Assembly (NCBI GenBank): GCA_037974335.1
Contig: CM075761.1
Location: forward strand, 13,567,543 to 13,631,542
Reading direction: 5' to 3'
Source of the DNA: Prionace glauca
Taxonomy: Eukaryota > Chordata > Chondrichthyes > Carcharhiniformes > Carcharhinidae
Length of the DNA: 64,000 nucleotides
Shown here: positions 1-9,153 of the stretch, piece by piece
Layout: each line of letters begins with the position of its first letter
Numbering within the stretch: the stretch's first letter is position 1
Notes under the pieces: model-generated
Databases searched by the model: none
Told to the model about the DNA's origin: nothing
What the model saw: the letters and a program-made list of their open reading frames with translations, nothing else
Made by a program: the position numbers and the translations under genes

Positions 1-292
1 CCCGGACCCCGAGATCCTTCTGCTCTTCAACGCTACTAAGACCCTGCCCTTGATGTTAGGGGTAAGTTTTTCACTCAGAGGGTGGTGAGTGAATGGAATC
101 GGCTGCAGTCTGTGGTGGTGGAGGCAAACTCGCTGGGGTATTTTAAAAGACTTCTGGATGAGTATATGGGGTTTAATGGGATTGGGGGTTATAGATAGGT
201 CTATAGATTGGCAGGTGCTGATGTGATCGGCGCAACTCGAGGGCCGAAGGGCCTGTTTGTGCTGTAGTGTTCTATTGTTCTATGTTCTATGT
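1..292 (+). mobile_element. CR1-B LINE 3' end with inverted 5' piece
   Basis: Bases 54-292 are the plus-strand 3' end of the CR1-B family: ORF2 C-terminus (Thr-Gln-Arg-Val-Val, then the conserved end FNGIGGYR), the 'cggcgcaactcgagggccg' block and ATGTTCT tail repeats. Bases 1-53 match the same family in the opposite orientation, corresponding to an RT C-terminal segment seen at 18905-18958. The junction shares a few bases ('gat'). This is the shape left by twin priming. The element is cut by the window start. Confidence 0.85.
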
Positions 293-548
293 TGACACGA
301 GCATGTGCCATGGGAGTGTCTGTCGATGCAGAACTGTACAGTGTTTGAGTCAGGAACCAGAACGCAAAAGCTGAGTCGAGGGAGAACGCAGACCAGGAGC
401 ATGAACCAGTGTACGATTTTCCTGAATGTGATTCACTAATCAGAGTGGGAAAAATCTTCGGTGCACAATCTACCTTGATTATCTGAGGATTTATTGAACC
501 TGTTGTGAGTCAGCAGCTGGTGTGCCTCTGAAACTGGTGTGAGTCTGA

Positions 549-641
549 ACATAGAACATAGAACATTAAAGCACAAATAGGCCCTTCGGCCCTTGAGTTG
601 CGCCGATCACATCAACCCCACCAATCTATAGACCTATCTGA
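549..641 (-). mobile_element. CR1-B LINE 3' tail fragment
   Basis: Reverse-strand copy of the last ~90 bases of CR1-B: tail repeats, the 'ggccgaagggcc' hairpin and the 'ggcgcaactcaagggcc' block. It is severely 5'-truncated and has no coding part. Bases 293-548 hold nothing I recognise. Confidence 0.8.
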
Positions 642-679
642 TGTGAGGCTACACCTAATAGTTTCTGTAATGTTCTATG

Positions 680-1385
680 TTCCAAATGTAAATGTTTCCC
701 CACTCACTCGAGTTGTCCAAATCATAGGAAAGGATTTTGCATTCTCCTCATAGTCAATCCTCCCGCACAATTTGATGTTATCTGTAGATTTGCAGATATT
801 ACATTTAGCTCCAGCATTAATATCAATATTGTGAAAAAAAAATAGGGGATCTAGAATTGATCCCTCCACTACTCCAGAAATCAATGCCTATCATTTCTTA
901 AAATACCATTTATTCCAATGCTAGATTTCCGGTTTTCCGGATCTGACATCCGGTTTTCTACGCATCTCATCCACCAATTCCAGCATGCTCTCTAATTTTA
1001 CAGGCTAATCTCTTATGTGGGACTCTGTGGTAAGGATTTTTTAAGCATCCATTGCCTCCCCCTCATCAACTTTCCCAGTTGCATCTCAGATGAATTCAAG
1101 TAGATGTGTCAGGCACGATTTTCCTTTCCAAAATTCACCTTGGTATTAACCAATTATATCGCTATAAAATATTTGACAATATTTGATAAAACTTTCTTCA
1201 TTACAGGTATCTAGTTTATTCATCTATAATTCCCGGCTTTCTCCCTTCCTTCCACTGTAAATAGTAGGGTTCGATGAGCTACACCCCAATGTGTAGGGAC
1301 AGTTTTAGTGTCCATGGGATTTTGGAAGATGGCCAACTATTTCTATGGTGACTTCCTAAAATTCTCTGTGACGTAGATTATCAGA
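680..1385 (-). mobile_element. Ancient CR1/L3-like LINE fragment
   Basis: The reverse strand retains the order of landmarks of a vertebrate CR1/L3 reverse transcriptase (the region around the FADD motif near 780-860, then upstream palm and finger segments), but with many stops and gaps. It is far more diverged than CR1-A, B or C here, so it is an older layer. The identification rests on recognisable phrases, not on an open frame. Confidence 0.5.
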
Positions 1386-1388
1386 CCT

Positions 1389-1582
1389 ACATAGAACCAT
1401 AGAACCCTACAGTGCAGAAGCAGGCCCTTCGGCCCATCGAGTCTGCACCGAACACAATCCCACCCAGATCCTATCCCCATATCCCTACACATTTTACCTG
1501 CTAATCCCTCTAACCTACACATCCCAGGATACTAAGGGGCAATTTTAGCATAGCCAATGAACCTAACCTGCACATCTTTGGG
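1389..1582 (-). mobile_element. SINE-1 3' fragment
   Basis: Minus-strand copy of the 3' half of SINE-1: tail 'gggttctatg', the 'ggccgaagggcctg' hairpin and the body back to 'ccaaagatgtgcagg'. The tRNA-like head is missing. The truncation point is the same as in the copies at 34907 and 54286. Confidence 0.85.
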
Positions 1583-1610
1583 GATTACTGGTCTCCAATC
1601 CCATCACTTT

Positions 1611-2070
1611 CAAAGAACAGATAAAAACCGCCCGGGAAACAGAGCCTTCGACCCAACGAGCTCACGCCGCCAGTTTACCATTACCGGTCCCCCCTCCACC
1701 CATGACCCTTATCTATGCTTATGCCATTCCACATTGAGGGAAAACTAATTTAGCGACAATTTATTACTGCCAATCAGCCTAACAGCACATCTTTGGGGTG
1801 TGGGAGGAAACCGGAGCACCCGGAGAAAACCCACGCAGGCACGGGGAGAATGTGCAAACTCCCCACACACACCGGCCCAAATCCATGTGTCTGCACAGCA
1901 ATCAGTGATAGTCACTGAGCTGTCGTCTTGCCCAGTATCTGGTCCAGTTTAGGCACACACTAACGACATGAAGCACTCGGTTATTCTCGAACATTCAAGA
2001 GCAGCCCAAGTACGACCCATCGCGTGTCAGCCCCCCGTTGGACAACGAGGCGGAGCGACTTAAAATCTTC
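1611..2070 (-). mobile_element. LINE-D 3' UTR copy
   Basis: Reverse-strand copy of the long 3' UTR of LINE-D: tail related to 'ttgggccgaagggcctg', the SINE-like body with 'ctccgggtgctccgg', the segment 'gctcagtgactatcactg' and the distal head. It has no ORF part. The same sequence directly follows LINE-D coding ends at 12.6 kb and, with a diverged head, at 35.8 and 43.6 kb, which is why I assign it to LINE-D rather than to a free SINE. Confidence 0.7.
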
Positions 2071-2289
2071 GAATTAAAAGATACATTAGTATCATTAGTT
2101 GTTAAACAACATTTTGTTTCTGCTGATTGGAGGGTCCACCACTTAGTGATGGTGGATGTTAGACTCAGGTAAGAAGGTTAGAACTGATAGGATGAAAATA
2201 TTGCCACACTTGAAGAACAATATTCTGCAAATTGATGCTCATCGGTTTACTAAATTGGTCACAGTGCTCCAGATGAGCTCTCGTACAAA

Positions 2290-2565
2290 TTCAATGTCAG
2301 CTCCTTCCTCTTGTGCTCAGTGCCTCCATTGATAACAGCTAGGATACAAAATGTGTTTTCAATTGCTCTCTCAGCACGCCACCTTCACAGATCTCTGTAT
2401 ATCCATACCGATTTCATCGGTTCCTGCAAATTTCTTGTCTTTATTTTTCTGCTGAATCTCCATATTCTTCTTGTCAAACACACTCGCCTCACATTTCTCC
2501 ACATTGATCTCCACCTGCCACGTAGCTGCCCGATCCATTTATATGTCAATGCTCAAACATAGTGT
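2290..2565 (-). mobile_element. Old CR1-like LINE fragment
   Basis: Reverse strand of a decayed RT C-terminal region: the segment equivalent to 'cattaaactccatctgcc' in younger copies is recognisable near 2500-2540, and the surrounding order agrees. No open frame of note. Bases 2071-2289 and 2566-2807 hold nothing recognised. Confidence 0.45.
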
Positions 2566-2807
2566 GATTTTCAGAAAGATTTCAACAATATCAAACAGGA
2601 GTGACTGGGACTTCATGGAACTGACTGCCATTGATTGAGAACTGCTTACTGCACCAAACACAGAGCTTGGGAACAAATGAGTCAATGTCAGGGTGGTAGA
2701 CTTTGGTGAGTGGTTTATCATAAGGATCAGCACTTGGGACCACAGCCTTTGGCAATCCAAATCAACGAGATGGACTTTGGGGATTACATCTAATCGTTCC
2801 GAATATG

Positions 2808-3290
2808 CAAACACACATACAGTGACAGACACATTTGCACATACATCATGCATGCCAAAACACACACACACACATACATGCCCACACACACACACATACA
2901 CGCTCACACTCAGTTGTGTGTACACTCACTTAATCACACACACACACACGCACACACACATACACACTCAGTCGTGTGCACGCTCACTTCACCATATGCA
3001 CAAATATACACATACACACGCACACACACACATACACACTCAGTCGTGTGCACACTCACTTCACCACATACACAAATATATCCACACACACGTTCACACT
3101 CAATCGTGTGCACACTCACTTCACCATATACACAAATATACACACACACACACATACACACTCAGTCATGTGCACACTCACTTCACCACATACACAAATA
3201 TATCCACACACACGTTCACACTCAATCGTGTGCACACTCACTTCACCATATACACAAATATACACATACATACACACACACACAGCAGTA
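2808..3290 (+). repeat. CA-rich tandem array with 121-bp higher-order unit
   Basis: (CA)n stretches alternate with a degenerate block containing 'gtgtgcacactcacttcacc'. Two block variants alternate (one with 'cactcagtcg', one with 'cactcaatcg'). The 'cagtc' marker recurs at 3041 and 3162, giving a dimer of about 121 bp. Open frames here are periodic artefacts. Confidence 0.9.
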
Positions 3291-3735
3291 AACACAGATC
3301 AGCATCTGCACACAGCTTTGCCAGTGTGTATTTGCATCATCTGGGATAAAATTTGTCAGTTTAAGTGATAATTGCTTTGACTATTCACAGGGATATTCGC
3401 CGCTGTCAATCTCACATATCATTGGGCAATGATTTGAGTTGTTTTTTTATTGTGAACATTTTTAGTGATCTGAGAGGTCAGTTTAAGTGAAGGTTGAAGC
3501 GAGAATTTCAAATTATAATTCTCTAAAAAATCATACAAATGATATTTCCTTTCTCCATTTGATAGGGAAGCTCTTATTGCCATGTTCAATTACACACCAG
3601 TTGACAAACTGAATCATTGAAGCGTTTGAAAAAATAACTTGCACAGAATGTGGGACTTTTTGGTGAGATCAGGGTAACTTCCTGTAATTGAAAAGGTGGA
3701 GCTGACAATCCTTCTTGAACCAGTGCAGTCCATCT
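3291..3735. other. Unassigned stretch
   Basis: A/T-rich single-copy-looking DNA between the CA array and a SINE fragment. I see no repeat family, open frame or RNA gene in it on either strand. Confidence 0.5.
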
Positions 3736-3898
3736 GAACCGTAGAACCCTACAGTGCAGAAGGAGGTCCTTCGAGTCAGCACCGACCACAATCCCACCCA
3801 AGCCCTATCCCCATATCCCTACATATTTTACCCACTAATCCCTCTAACCTACACATCCCAGGACACCAGGGGACAATTTTAGCACAGCCAATCAACCT
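3736..3898 (-). mobile_element. SINE-1 3' fragment, older copy
   Basis: Minus-strand 3' end of SINE-1 from the 'agggttctacgg' tail to 'ttggctgtgctaaaattg'. It is more diverged than the copy at 6972 and lacks one side of the 'ggccgaagggcc' hairpin, so it is probably an older insertion. Confidence 0.8.
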
Positions 3899-4229
3899 CA
3901 AACTGATCTGTAAGTAGCACACTTTTCTGAGAAATGAGGTTCAAGCATTTTGACTCTGGAAACATGAGGAAACAGTGATGTATTTCCAAATCAGAACGCT
4001 GATTGGCTCGGAGCAGAACTTCCAAGAGGTACCTTTCCCGTGTGTCTGCTCCCACATTTGTAGACATTATCCCGTCTCTGCAGACTCCTAACCTTCCACG
4101 TGCTAAAGTTAGCAGGGTTGCAATGTGCTGTCGGTAAATCGCGGCAGAGCAACTTGGAGATGCTACACATGGCTGCCACTGAGAGTCACGTGATGAGTGA
4201 AATAGATATTTATGCTTAGTGCGGTAATA
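3899..4229. other. Unassigned stretch
   Basis: No recognised repeat or gene. Two overlapping minus-strand open frames of 134 and 62 codons cross it, but they match nothing I know and have no splice or start context worth noting. Confidence 0.4.
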
Positions 4230-4352
4230 GAACATGCTTGTCCTGTATGGTGTCAATGTACGTGGGTGTTCTATGAGCTTCATTCATCCAGACGAGTGCA
4301 GAGTATCCAAGCATAGGCCTGACCTTTATTTCGTTGATGGGCAAGGTTTGCA
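4230..4352 (-). mobile_element. LINE-F RT C-terminal fragment
   Basis: The reverse strand encodes a short stretch with YSALVWMNEA and IDTIQDK, typical of the C-terminal part of a non-LTR RT of the kind found split at 27-30 kb. Truncated at both ends. Confidence 0.6.
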
Positions 4353-4360
4353 TAGTGAGA

Positions 4361-4516
4361 GAACAAAGAACAACACAGCACGGGAAACAGGCCCTTCGGC
4401 CCAACGAGCCCACACCGCCATTTTAACATTGTGTTTTTCCTCTTCCACCTTTGACCCACGTCTATTCTTACGGCACCCACATTGGAAACCAGATTGAGGG
4501 AAGAATAATTTAGAGA
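4361..4516 (-). mobile_element. LINE-D 3' tail fragment
   Basis: Minus-strand LINE-D tail: TTGTTCTTTG-type end, 'gctgtgttgttc', 'ttgggccgaagggcctg' and the adjacent UTR to 'ccctcaatctgg'. The SINE-like body is missing through 5' truncation. Confidence 0.75.
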
Positions 4517-4697
4517 GTAGATGGTTTGTCTCAGGATCGCCGGATCTGAACTTCTAAGCATTTTTTATTTATTTGCTAGTCCCTGTTCAATTTCTGTTCA
4601 TTAGTAAGAGGGTTAGTGCTTTGGCACTGGGGGATTCTATAATAATATTGCCTTTGGATGTCAAAGCAAAATGTTTAGATTATCATTTTGTTGAGAT

Positions 4698-4769
4698 GTT
4701 AGAACGTAGAAAAACTACAGCACAAACAGACCCATCAGCCCACAAATTGCGCCGATCATATCCGTACCT
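4698..4769 (-). mobile_element. CR1-B tail tip
   Basis: About 70 bases of a diverged CR1-B 3' end on the minus strand ('gcgcaatttgtggg' and the poly-repeat side). It abuts the CR1-A tail that starts at 4771, which probably inserted next to or into it. Confidence 0.55.
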
Positions 4770-4770
4770 A

Positions 4771-7533
4771 CATAGAACATAGAACATTACAGCGCAGAAC
4801 AGGCCCTTCGGCCCACGATGTTGCGCCGACCAGTAACAAAACAATGACCCACAAGCCTAAACCAATCCCTTTTCATCCATAAACCTATCCACAGATCTCT
4901 TAAACGCCCCCAAACTAGGCGCATTTACAACTGCAGCTGGCAGGGCATTCCAGTCCCTCACCACCCTCTGGGTAAAGAACCTACCCCTGACATCTGTCCT
5001 ATAACTACCCCCCCCCCTTAATTTAAAGTCGTGCCCCCTCGTGCTAGCTTTCTCTATCCTAGGAAAAAGGCTATCACTATCTACCCTGTCTAAACCTCTA
5101 ATCATATTATATGTTTCAATAAGGTCCCCTGTTAGCCGCCTTCTTTCCAGCGAAAACAACCCCAAATCTCTCAGACTCTCCTCATAGGATCTCCCCTCCA
5201 TACAAGGCAACATCCTGGTAAACCTCTTCTGCACCCTCTCCAAAGCCTCTACATCCTTCCTGTAATGTGGGGACCAGAACTGCACACTAAACTCCAAGTG
5301 CGGCCGCACCAGAGTTGTGTACAGTTGCATCATCTACTTGATTCCCAACTTTCAGGGATCTATGTACACATACACCTAGATCCCTCTGCTCCTCCACACT
5401 ATTCAAAGTCCTCCCGTTAGCCCTATACTCAACACATCTGTTATTCCTACCGAAATGAATTACCTCACACTTCTCCACATTAAACTCCATCCGCCACCTC
5501 GCAGCCCAGTTCTGCAACCTTTCTAAGTCACCCTGCAAACTATGACACCCTTCCTCACAATCTACCACACCTCCGACTTTGGTGTCATCAGCAAACTTAT
5601 TAATCCACCCAACTCTACCCTCATCCAGATCATTAATAAAAATTACAAACAGCAGTGGCCCCAAAACAGATCCCTGAGGCAACCACTCGTAACCGAACTC
5701 CACGACGAATATTTACCATCAACCACCACCCTCTGTCTCCTATCTGCTAGCCAATTCCTGATCCAATTACCTAGATCACCCCCAATCCCATACATCTGCA
5801 TTTTCTGCAGAAGCCTGCCATGGTGAACCTTATCAAACGCCTTGCTAAAATCCATATATACCACATCAACTGCCTTACCCCTATCCACCTCTTTGGTCAC
5901 TTTCTCAAAGAACTCGATAAGGTTAGTAAGGCACGACCTACCCGCTACAAAACCATGCTGACTGTCTCTAATCAACTCATTACTTTCCAAATAACTATAA
6001 ATCCTGTCTCTAATAATCCTTTCCAAAACCTTACCCACCACAGAAGTAAGACTCACCGGTCTATAATTCCCAGGGAAGTCTCTTCTCCCCTTCTTAAACA
6101 ATGGGACAACATTTGCTGTCCTCCAATCTTCCGGTACTATACCAGAGACTAACGACGACCTGAAGATCAGAGCCAGAGGCTTCGCAATCATCTCTCTTGC
6201 CTCCCAAAGAATCCTAGGGTAAATCCCATCCAGACCCGGGGACTTATCTATTTTCAAACCCTCTAAAATATCCAGCACATCCCCCGTATCAACTGCAATA
6301 CTATCTATTTTACATCCCTGCACCCCAGTGTCCTCCTCAGCTACATTCATGTCCCCTTGCGTGAACACCGAAGAGAAATATTGGTTCAACGTCTCTCCAA
6401 TCTCCTCCGGTTCCACATGCAACTTCCCTCTACTGTCTGTAACTGGCCCTAATCTTGCCCTAACTAACCTTCTGTTCTTGACATACCTGTAAAACGCCTT
6501 AGGGTTCTCCTTAATCCTATCAGCCAAAGTCATCTCATGTCCTCTTTTAGCCCTTCTTAACTCTCTCTTCAGCTCCCTCCTAGCCAATCTAAAACTTTCT
6601 AATGCACTACCTGAGCCCTCAAGCCTCATCCGAACATAAGCCTCCTTTTTCTTCCTAACCAACGAATCAACTTTTTTGGTGCACCACGGTTCCCTGGGCC
6701 TACCAAATCCTCCTTGCCTGACAGTGATATACCTATCACAGACCCGCAATAGCTGCTCCTTGAAAAATCTCCACATCTCGGATGTTCCCAGTCCCTGTAA
6801 TCTCCTAGTCCAACCAATGCTTCCTAATTCTCTCCTAATAGCCTCATAATTACCCTTCGCCCAGCTGAAACTACTGACCCGAGGTTCATGTCTATCCCTT
6901 TCCATCACCAAGGTGAACGTAATCGAATTGTGGTCACTATCCCCAAAATGCACACCAACATCCAAGTCTAGACATAGGCATAGAACCCTACAGTGCAGAA
7001 ACAGGCCCTTCGGCCCATCGAGTCTGCACCGAACACAATCCCACCCAGACCCTATCCCCACATCCCTACACATTTTACTTGCTAATCCCTCTAACTTACA
7101 CATCCCAGGACACTAAGGGGCATTTTTTTTAGCATAGCCAATGAACCTAACCCGCACATCTTTGGACTGTGGGAGGAAACCGGAGCACCCGGAGAAAACC
7201 CACGCAGACACGAGGAGGATGTGCAAACTCCACACAGGCAGGGAACCGAGCCGGGAATCGAACCCAGGACCCTGGAGCTGTGAAGCAGCATTGCTAACCA
7301 CTGTGCTACCGTGCCGCCCGGCTAGCACCTGGTCTGGCTCATTACCCAGCACCAAATCCAATATAGCCTCACCTCTAGTCGGCCTATCTACATACTGAGT
7401 CACAAAACCTTCCTGCACACTTTGTACAAAAACTGACCCCTCTAATGAGCTAGAGCTATAACAATTTCAATCAACATGAGTAAAGTTAAAGTCCCCCATA
7501 ACAATTACCCTATTACTTTCACTCCTAACAAGT
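4771..7533 (-). mobile_element. CR1-A LINE, long copy, interrupted by SINE-1
   Basis: Minus-strand CR1-A running from the tail (4771) through the ORF2 C-terminus, reverse transcriptase (FADD near 5596-5607, DFSKAFD near 5838-5858) into the endonuclease region, where SINE-1 (6972-7321) splits it before it resumes with the 'RPTRGEAILDLVLG' segment. A deletion of roughly 75 bases at about 5332 removes part of the RT C-terminal region, and there are frameshifts near 5290 and 5690, so ORF2 is broken. The SINE is flanked by a 4-base duplication (ctag at 6968-6971 and 7322-7325). Confidence 0.9.
6972..7321 (-). mobile_element. SINE-1, full-length
   Basis: A complete minus-strand SINE. The tRNA-like head has a box A region (reverse complement of 'tagcacagtggttagc') and a near-perfect box B ('ggttcgattcc', at ~7254-7265), which would be an internal RNA polymerase III promoter. 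The body contains 'ctccgggtgctccgg', and the tail carries 'gatgggccgaagggcctg' followed by 'gtagggttctatg'. It interrupts the endonuclease region of CR1-A with a ctag target duplication, so it is younger than that LINE. Confidence 0.9.
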
Positions 7534-7602
7534 GAACAAGTATTACTCCTCACTCCTAACAACTCCGGTCTTCACCAGGTCTTCAGGACCCAATGCTAAT
7601 GC

Positions 7603-7690
7603 TTATAGCCTCATAATTACCCTTCCCCCAGCTGAAACTACTGAGCCGAGGTTCATGCCTATCCCTTTCCATCACTAAGGTGAACGTAAG
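7603..7690 (-). mobile_element. CR1-A fragment
   Basis: About 88 bases matching the CR1-A segment also present at 6836-6916 (protein SFSWAKGNYEAI region). Because the same segment occurs in the neighbouring element, this is a second copy or a local duplication. Confidence 0.8.
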
Positions 7691-7845
7691 GTCCAATTAT
7701 CTGCTGCCCAGGTCTCACTGCAAATAGATGCAAACTGCTTCAAAGTCTGAGGTGTCAGGAATGACTCTGAATGTTGTGAACTCATTAACTAACTTCCCCA
7801 CTTCTGACCTGATGATGACAGGAATGTCATTAATAAAGCACATGG
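7691..7845 (-). mobile_element. LINE-F fragment
   Basis: Decayed reverse-strand LINE-F RT segment, recognised by the 'acttccccacttctgacctg' phrase and its surroundings, equivalent to the region at about 29760-29830. It lies just downstream of the receptor exon. Confidence 0.5.
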
Positions 7846-7884
7846 GGATCTCAGGTGTTGAAACTGGGACCAGTTCAGATCTTG

Positions 7885-8784
7885 TCATACAATCAATTTA
7901 ACAAGCCGTGTGAAGGGATATTTTGCTACTATCTTCAGCTGTGCTCTGAATTTAGTCTGCGTCACAGCATAAATGCACGTGTTTGTGCAGCAATTCAGCA
8001 TCTGCAGCATGTATCCTATTTCTCCTAAAGCTGGAATTGCAGTTCGAAAGTTCAGGTTCACCCACGCCAATTGATTCCATATAACATACACCAGGAAGAA
8101 GGACCACAGGAGAATGAAATTCCCGGAGATAAGGAAAAGTAATATCATGGACTTCCTTCGACTCTCCATTTCTGGATCTGCGGGACTCTCTCCATTTCTC
8201 TGAGTTCGTAGCCTCCTGCGGGCTTGGCTGCTGACTAGAATATGCCTGATGGTCAAAGCATTGAGCAGCAGAATCAGTACAAATGGGACAAAAGGCGTTA
8301 TAAAATAGTGAGTGAACTCGATTATGCCCCAGGTGACGGATCGTCTCACGTCGTAACTAGTTTGACAAAACCGAGGTGAATTACTTAGCATATACCCGTC
8401 GATGAACATGAAATACCAGAAAATATTCTTGACAAAGCTCAGCACTGCCATTGTTCCCAGAATCACACCTGCAGTTTTTTTCCGTGCAATGTTTACTTTT
8501 CAGCTTTTGGCAACATATTGCCACAAATCTATCAAAAGTAAACGCGACAGTGAACCAGACAGAACAGTCCCTGAATGCGTAAATCAGGACAGCGTGGAAC
8601 TTACAGACAGGGCTATTTAACAGAAACAAAAAATGTTCCCTAAATACAATCGGAATTTGCCTCAGAGTCAGGTCGAAAATAACGAGCAGTAAATCCGTTG
8701 ATCCCATGGCCAGCAGGTAGAATGTAACACATTCGGACAGACCACATTTTGTCTTGGAGAGTACAGCAATCATCAGCACGTTAA
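7885..8784 (-). pseudogene. GPR139-like G-protein-coupled receptor, exon 2 (one frameshift)
   Basis: Second, main exon of a rhodopsin-class receptor of the shark GPR139-like type. It begins after a strong acceptor (pyrimidine tract ending in 'tcatag', exon from 8784) with VNVLMIAVLSK of TM1. Then follow CGLSECVTFYLLAMGSTDLL (TM2), a TM3 conserved Cys, WFTVAFTFDRFVAIC (DRF in place of DRY), TM4-TM6, and CCTNTCIYAVTQTKFR at TM7. An A7 run near 8475-8481 shifts the frame after HCTEK; with A6 the two halves would be in register and the acceptor phase would agree with exon 1 (900 bases where 899 are expected). This may be a true pseudogene mutation or a homopolymer assembly error. The likely first exon is at 16441 or 14301 on the same strand. 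Close relative of the gene at 42932-48878. Confidence 0.85.
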
Positions 8785-9153
8785 CTATGAGGGAAACAGA
8801 AATATAGTAAGGGAAAATAGTGCTCAGACAGGAAGAAAAGTTAATGGATTGATGCAATATGTTTTTTGATGTAATTATGAACTACAATATCTTGTGCTAT
8901 GTTCAAAAGATTGCAATAGTGGCAGGATAATCTGCAACTGGCAATCATTTCAATTCAATAAAATTAACATTTTTAAACGAGCATAATGTTCTAGATTCCA
9001 TAACACACCAGGACTATCATTTCATGTGTTCAAAAAAGATCTGGGGTCTGAATAAGAAAAAACACATGAGTTCACTTTATGATGCTGGCAATAACTCTGA
9101 GGTCAATTATTGTGCATTCGAGAGCAAACATAACCCATCGTCATTAAATAGGT
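8785..9153 (-). other. Intron start next to receptor exon 2
   Basis: The acceptor AG and its pyrimidine tract lie at 8785-8805. The remaining bases to 9153 show no repeat or gene I recognise. Confidence 0.5.

Noticed and set aside
2693-3349. Thr-His-rich frames over the CA array
   Set aside because: Simple repeat artefacts; all frames and both strands are equally open.
6972-7321. tRNA gene suggested by box A and box B sequences
   Set aside because: The sequence continues into a SINE body and LINE-type tail and recurs at several places, and no cloverleaf is kept. It is a SINE head.
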